Positions 60,432 to 64,000 of a stretch of DNA of 64,000 bases are shown piece by piece; within the stretch, counting starts at the first letter, position 1; every line of letters begins with the position of its first letter. Position numbers and translations under genes: made by a program. This DNA is from JAABVD01 sp965204545 (GTDB taxonomy: Bacteria; Verrucomicrobiota; Verrucomicrobiia; Opitutales; UBA2995). The notes under the pieces were generated by a model. That model ran no database searches. It saw nothing but the letters and a program-made list of their open reading frames with translations, and was not told the DNA's origin. The stretch is taken from assembly GCA_965204545.1 (NCBI GenBank), contig CBDBFA010000003.1, forward strand, positions 930,001-994,000, given 5' to 3'.

Positions 60432-62356
60432 TTATCTCATTTGTTCGCACAGTCTTCTCTTGGAGCCTTTGTCTCGCTGCTCTTCACACGGCCGCTCTCA
60501 TCGATGGCCAGGCCCTCTTCGGTAAAGAAGCCGATGGAGACGGATCGGTCGCGGTTAGCGGTGAACTCAAGCAATGGCATAAAATCACCCTGGATCTGGC
60601 CGGTCCCCATGCACACGAAGAGGACGAGGAACCCAATCCGTTTACCGATTACCGTTTCAGCGTCACTTTTTCCCACCAGTCGGGGGCCCCCGTTTACTCC
60701 GTGCCCGGTTACTTTGCCGCCGATGGGAACGCGGCCCATACCTCGGCTCAGTCCGGAAATGTCTGGCGGGCCCATTTCGCACCGGACCTCCCAGGTGATT
60801 GGAGTTACAGGACATCGTTCCTGCGGGGCGATCAGGCTGCGCTCGAACCGGACGTGGGAGAGGCGCTGGCCCCCTACCATGGGGTGTCGGGCAGGTTCGG
60901 GGTAAGCCAAAGCGACAAAAGCGGCAGAGACTTCCGGGGCAAAGGCCGCCTCCGATACGTAGGCGGACATTACCTTCAACATGCCGGAAACGGGGAGTTT
61001 TTCCTCAAGGCCGGGCCGGATGCCCCGGAGACCCTCCTGGCTTATGCGGATTTCGACGGCACCAAGGCCATGAAACCCGACGTGCCCCTAAAGACCTGGG
61101 AGCCCCACGTGAAAGATTTCAAACCCGGGGATCCCACCTGGAAAAACGGGAAAGGGAAAGGCCTCATCGGCGCTTTGAACTACCTGGCTGCCAAAGGGGT
61201 AAATGTCTTTTCTTTCCTGCCCTACAATGCGGGGGGTGACGGGGACAACGTCTGGCCCTTCGTCCGCAGGGAGGCCAAGTTCCATTACGATTGCTCCAAG
61301 CTCGACCAGTGGGGCATCGTATTCGAACACGCCCAATGCAAGGGTCTCTACCTGCATTTCAAACTGCAGGAAACGGAGATGGACGACAACCGGCACAGGG
61401 AAAAGGATATCATTCCGGAATCCCTTGATGGGGGACTTCTGGGACCGGAGAGGAAACTCTATTTACGTGAAATCATCGCCCGTTACGGCCACAACCTGGC
61501 CCTCAACTGGAACCTGAGCGAGGAGAATTCCCAGTCCTACGAGGAGCAAAACGCCATGGGCGAATACATCCTCAACACGGATCCTTACGATCACCACATC
61601 GTCGTTCACACGGGCACCCAAGGGCAGGAACGGATTTACCGGGCTCTGCTGGGACCTCAGTCCGTGCTGACGGGCGCTTCACTGCAGAATCCCTGGGACA
61701 ATGTTCATCAACGGACCCTGCGCTGGGTGGAAGCCTCGCAAGCAGCGGGCAAACCCTGGGTGGTGGCCAACGACGAACAAAACCCTGCTACCCAAGGGGT
61801 GCCGCCCGATCCCGGCTACAAGGGGTTCTCCGGTTGGGCCGAGGCAGGTGAGCCGGACAAGAAGTACAACCTGCACGACATAAGAAAATACACCCTGTGG
61901 GGCAATCTCATGGCCGGTGGAGGAGGTGTGGAATACTACTTCGGATACAATTTGCCGGAAAACGATCTGGTGTGCGAAGATTTCCGCAGTCGGGACAGGA
62001 GTTGGGATTACTGTCGGTTGGCCCTCGAGTTCTTCCGCAATGAAGCGATCCCCTTCTGGCATATGCGTACGGACAATTCCCTGGTTGGAAATAGCGGGAA
62101 CGACAACTCGCGCTATTGCTTCGCCAGGGAAGGGGAAATTTATCTGGTATACCTCCCTGAGGGAGGAACCGGTGATCTCGACCTATCCACCGCTTCCGGG
62201 AAATTCCAGGTAGGGTGGTTCAATCCGCGCGCGGGCGGAGATCTCCTGAGGGGTTCGGTCAGGAGTGTGGAAGGAGGCGGGTCCGTTTCCCTGGGTCTCC
62301 CGCCAGCGGACGAGGAGGAGGATTGGCTGGTGGTTGTAAAAAGGGATCGGCAATGA
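60377..62356 (+). CDS. secreted DUF5060 / glycoside-hydrolase-like protein
   Basis: Up to 659 residues. The only standard start is a TTG at 60377 inside the previous gene (55-bp overlap); the exact start is uncertain. Signal-type segment SFVRTVFSWSLCLAALHTAALIDG. A DUF5060-like beta domain (VSGELKQWHKITLDLAGPHAHEE, PVYSVPGYFAADGNAA, WRAHFAPDLPGDWSYRTSF) is followed by a TIM-barrel-like part (GALNYLAAKGVNVFSFLPYNAGGDGDNVWPF, LYLREIIARYGHNLALNWNLSEEN, DHHIVVHTG, WVVANDEQNP) and a C-terminal collagenase-type carbohydrate/collagen-binding domain (RYCFAREGEIYLVYLPEGGTGDLDLS). It probably degrades or binds a polysaccharide outside the cell (inference). Confidence 0.82.
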   Translation: MDSRTTRSPDTLQQPHNIIISFVRTVFSWSLCLAALHTAALIDGQALFGKEADGDGSVAVSGELKQWHKITLDLAGPHAHEEDEEPNPFTDYRFSVTFSHQSGAPVYSVPGYFAADGNAAHTSAQSGNVWRAHFAPDLPGDWSYRTSFLRGDQAALEPDVGEALAPYHGVSGRFGVSQSDKSGRDFRGKGRLRYVGGHYLQHAGNGEFFLKAGPDAPETLLAYADFDGTKAMKPDVPLKTWEPHVKDFKPGDPTWKNGKGKGLIGALNYLAAKGVNVFSFLPYNAGGDGDNVWPFVRREAKFHYDCSKLDQWGIVFEHAQCKGLYLHFKLQETEMDDNRHREKDIIPESLDGGLLGPERKLYLREIIARYGHNLALNWNLSEENSQSYEEQNAMGEYILNTDPYDHHIVVHTGTQGQERIYRALLGPQSVLTGASLQNPWDNVHQRTLRWVEASQAAGKPWVVANDEQNPATQGVPPDPGYKGFSGWAEAGEPDKKYNLHDIRKYTLWGNLMAGGGGVEYYFGYNLPENDLVCEDFRSRDRSWDYCRLALEFFRNEAIPFWHMRTDNSLVGNSGNDNSRYCFAREGEIYLVYLPEGGTGDLDLSTASGKFQVGWFNPRAGGDLLRGSVRSVEGGGSVSLGLPPADEEEDWLVVVKRDRQ

Positions 62357-62420
62357 AGGTCGAAAATCCATTAACCGGTATTGACTCTTGCAAAGCAGGA
62401 AGGGAAAGCAGAAAAATCCA

Positions 62421-62819
62421 TTAGAATCCAATGCGCACCTCAGCCCATTGGACGACGGTTTCGGCGATCCCTATGGCTTCCCGATAATCTGCCTCGGGAA
62501 CAGGTTGCTCCAACCCGGTATAACGTGCCGCCGTCGCATAACGGGTAAGCCTCTCTGCCCGGTGAATCTCCTCAGGCACCTGTTGTCCAGTGGATTCCAG
62601 TATGGTCAGCAGCCGATTCAGATCGTGGACAAAAGGAAACTTGATGTCGCGTGCGATCATCACTGCCTTGATCGCTTTCTCCGCCGCCTGTTGGGCATCG
62701 AAGCACAGATCTTCCAAATAGACTTCCGCTACCCGGCTTTTGGCTAGGGCCAAATTGCTTCTGGCACGGTTCATCCATTCGCGAGGATCGTCGGGTGGAA
62801 AGCGTTCAGGTAGATTCAT
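62421..62819 (-). CDS. HEPN domain protein
   Basis: 132 residues. Helical protein with the HEPN pattern WMNRARSNLALAKSRV, LCFDAQQAAEKAIKAVMIARDIKFPFVHDLNRLLTIL. Its start overlaps the upstream nucleotidyltransferase gene by 14 bp. HEPN/MNT pairs form toxin-antitoxin modules (HepT/MntA type), the HEPN part being the RNase or the binding partner. The classical RX4-6H catalytic motif is not clear here (HDL is present, with an Arg eight residues before the His), so RNase activity is doubtful. Confidence 0.9.
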   Translation of the reverse strand: MNLPERFPPDDPREWMNRARSNLALAKSRVAEVYLEDLCFDAQQAAEKAIKAVMIARDIKFPFVHDLNRLLTILESTGQQVPEEIHRAERLTRYATAARYTGLEQPVPEADYREAIGIAETVVQWAEVRIGF

Positions 62820-63153
62820 AAACCACCTTTCCTTCCTGCAAGGCCGGCTTGATGATCAAGGCGTGGCTGTCCTTGTAACGCTCCACGGCTTGCGGGGTAA
62901 CCACGATGGCGTCGACCGCCGCCGTGACGCCGCGCATGTTTCCGCAGATGTCCCCCATGACATCCCACGGGTTCCCACACTCCTTGACAACGAGTAAATC
63001 GACATCGCTATGGTAGTTCATTTCGCCCCGGGCTACAGAGCCAAAAAGGATGATTCTCTGTGGATCAGCAACCTCTACTACCCGACGGATAATGTCATCC
63101 AATGCGGATTGGTCCAACACCGTGTCACTAATTACCTCCGGTTCCTTTTGCAT
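62806..63153 (-). CDS. minimal nucleotidyltransferase (MNT), MntA-like
   Basis: 115 residues from the ATG at 63153; an upstream in-frame start is possible. Polymerase-beta superfamily motif RIILFGSVARGEMNYHSDVDLLVV (GSx10DxD). A second Asp is in VDAIVVTPQAVE. It is the partner of the HEPN gene that overlaps its 3' end. In described MntA/HepT systems the MNT protein modifies the HEPN toxin with AMP; whether that applies here is inference. Confidence 0.9.
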   Translation of the reverse strand: MQKEPEVISDTVLDQSALDDIIRRVVEVADPQRIILFGSVARGEMNYHSDVDLLVVKECGNPWDVMGDICGNMRGVTAAVDAIVVTPQAVERYKDSHALIIKPALQEGKVVYEST

Positions 63154-63203
63154 GGCTATTGCCTCGGATACGTATCGACAGGCCAAAATAGGGACGGTCC
63201 TGA

Positions 63204-64000
63204 TTATTTGAACTTTTCGTATTGGAAGGCGCCGTAGGGGACGTTGTCCTTCTGTTTTTCCTCCAGTTCGGCGGTGGAGCAACTGCACATTTCCATTTTG
63301 CGCATGGTAATGGCGGCGGTGGGGCATACGCGCAAACATTTGCCGCAGCGTACGCATTCGTCACTGTCGATCCAGATGTAGGTAGTTTCCTCGGCCAGGT
63401 TTGCCTCCAGGCTGGACGTGACGGCTCCATCTTCATCGTAAAAGAGGCGGGATACCCGGTTGATGCAATCGCGCGGCGCAACCCCGATACACCAGTCGCA
63501 ATGGATGCATGCGTCCTGGTCGATTTCAAATTTGTAGTGGCAAAAGTAGCAACGGGTGGCGTGAATTTGGGTGCCATCCGCGGTATGGCCCAATTCGACT
63601 TCCGCGGTTCCGTCCCGGTCGGTCAAAGGGAGTTTGGGCATTTGCACGGGAAACTGGATGTCGTGGTCGCGCACGCGGCCGGTTTCACCATTGGTATCCA
63701 TGAAGGTGATGGCGATGTGTTTTTTGCGGCGAACCTGGCCCATGAGATGGGCGTCAATCTTATCGGCTACTTCCTTTCCGTCGTTGACCGCGGTGATAAC
63801 GTCGAAGCTTCCGTAATTGAAGTCTCCGGCCACGAACACTTTTTCGTCGGTGGTATGATTTCCTTCGGTTTGGCTTATGCCTTGCGGCAGGATGCTCAAT
63901 TGGCGGGTTTGCCCGATGGCCATGATAAGCAGGTCGCAGGGGTATTCCTCCTCGGTGCCCGGGATGGCATGGATCCTGGGTTTGCCCCCCTCCGCTTGTT
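63204..64000 (-). CDS. FAD-dependent oxidoreductase with 4Fe-4S ferredoxin domain, glutamate-synthase-small-subunit-like (partial at right edge)
   Basis: The frame is open to the window end, so the gene starts to the right; about 265 C-terminal residues are visible. EYPCDLLIMAIGQTRQLSIL and KVFVAGDFNYGSFDVITAVNDGKEVADKIDAHL are the NAD(P)H/FAD fold ends typical of glutamate-synthase beta-subunit-like proteins. A ferredoxin part follows: ATRCYFCHYKFEIDQDACIHCDWCIGVAPRDCINRV and SDECVRCGKCLRVCPTAAITM, each with Cys patterns suited to [4Fe-4S] clusters. It passes electrons between NAD(P)H and an iron-sulfur partner (inference). It lies 50 bp upstream of the MNT/HEPN pair on the same strand. Confidence 0.85.
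   Translation of the reverse strand, partial: QAEGGKPRIHAIPGTEEEYPCDLLIMAIGQTRQLSILPQGISQTEGNHTTDEKVFVAGDFNYGSFDVITAVNDGKEVADKIDAHLMGQVRRKKHIAITFMDTNGETGRVRDHDIQFPVQMPKLPLTDRDGTAEVELGHTADGTQIHATRCYFCHYKFEIDQDACIHCDWCIGVAPRDCINRVSRLFYDEDGAVTSSLEANLAEETTYIWIDSDECVRCGKCLRVCPTAAITMRKMEMCSCSTAELEEKQKDNVPYGAFQYEKFK

Overview
The window looks like chromosomal DNA of a Gram-negative member of the PVC superphylum, most likely Verrucomicrobiota (Opitutae-like). This is an inference from an LptD outer-membrane assembly gene, LpxK, ExbB/ExbD/TonB sets, a Verrucomicrobium/Pirellula-type cytochrome c tail, plant-type leucine-rich-repeat (LRR) secreted proteins, a PmoA-like protein and a DUF5060-type glycoside-hydrolase-like protein. 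No rRNA gene is present to settle it. Three tRNA genes are present. Almost every protein-coding gene is ordinary chromosomal housekeeping. What is unusual is the DNA between, and sometimes inside, the genes.

Layout. 1-11 kb: end of a cytochrome c/HEAT-type protein, a four-helix-bundle protein, a secreted LRR protein, a GxxExxY protein, two identical tRNA-Ser(UGA) genes in inverted orientation, and a 1678-aa LRR protein built from recent internal duplications. 11-16 kb: rpiB, an unknown secreted-looking protein, and a malate synthase G gene carrying an inserted repeat and three reading-frame breaks. 16-27 kb, minus strand: exbD, exbB, leuD, leuC, glnS, gltX, glgB. 28-34 kb: lptD, scpA plus a small partner, thioredoxin, menA. 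34-39 kb: acylphosphatase, tRNA-Ala(GGC), tonB-exbD-exbB with a tandem triplication. 39-47 kb: a PfkB-family kinase, tmk-holB, mutS, a PmoA-like protein, rluD. 47-58 kb: an M29 aminopeptidase, a long nucleoside monophosphate kinase, lpxK, a class-V aminotransferase, DNA topoisomerase III, a class II aldolase, an ABC ATPase. 58-64 kb: a GspF protein, a CopG-type antitoxin-like gene, the DUF5060-type protein, an HEPN/MNT pair and an iron-sulfur FAD oxidoreductase running off the right edge.

The intergenic spaces are filled with at least eight repeat families: GATCAC hexamers, AAAGGCAC octamers, AATTAGG heptamers, an ATCTCGCC hairpin, a triple-hairpin unit of about 100 bp, a 57-bp palindrome, a 99-bp long hairpin parked on gene 3' ends, and a 173/200-bp element with terminal inverted repeats and a 4-bp YTAR target duplication. 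The last is the most interesting item. Its length plus duplication is 177 or 204 bp (divisible by 3), it is open in one frame, and it sits inside three protein genes (malate synthase G, LptD, a CopG-type antitoxin) in the same orientation and frame. It behaves like the Rickettsia palindromic elements but has transposon-like ends. Several other repeats also supply protein tails, stop codons or a signal-peptide-like N-terminus to real genes, and most polar families point the same way along the whole window.
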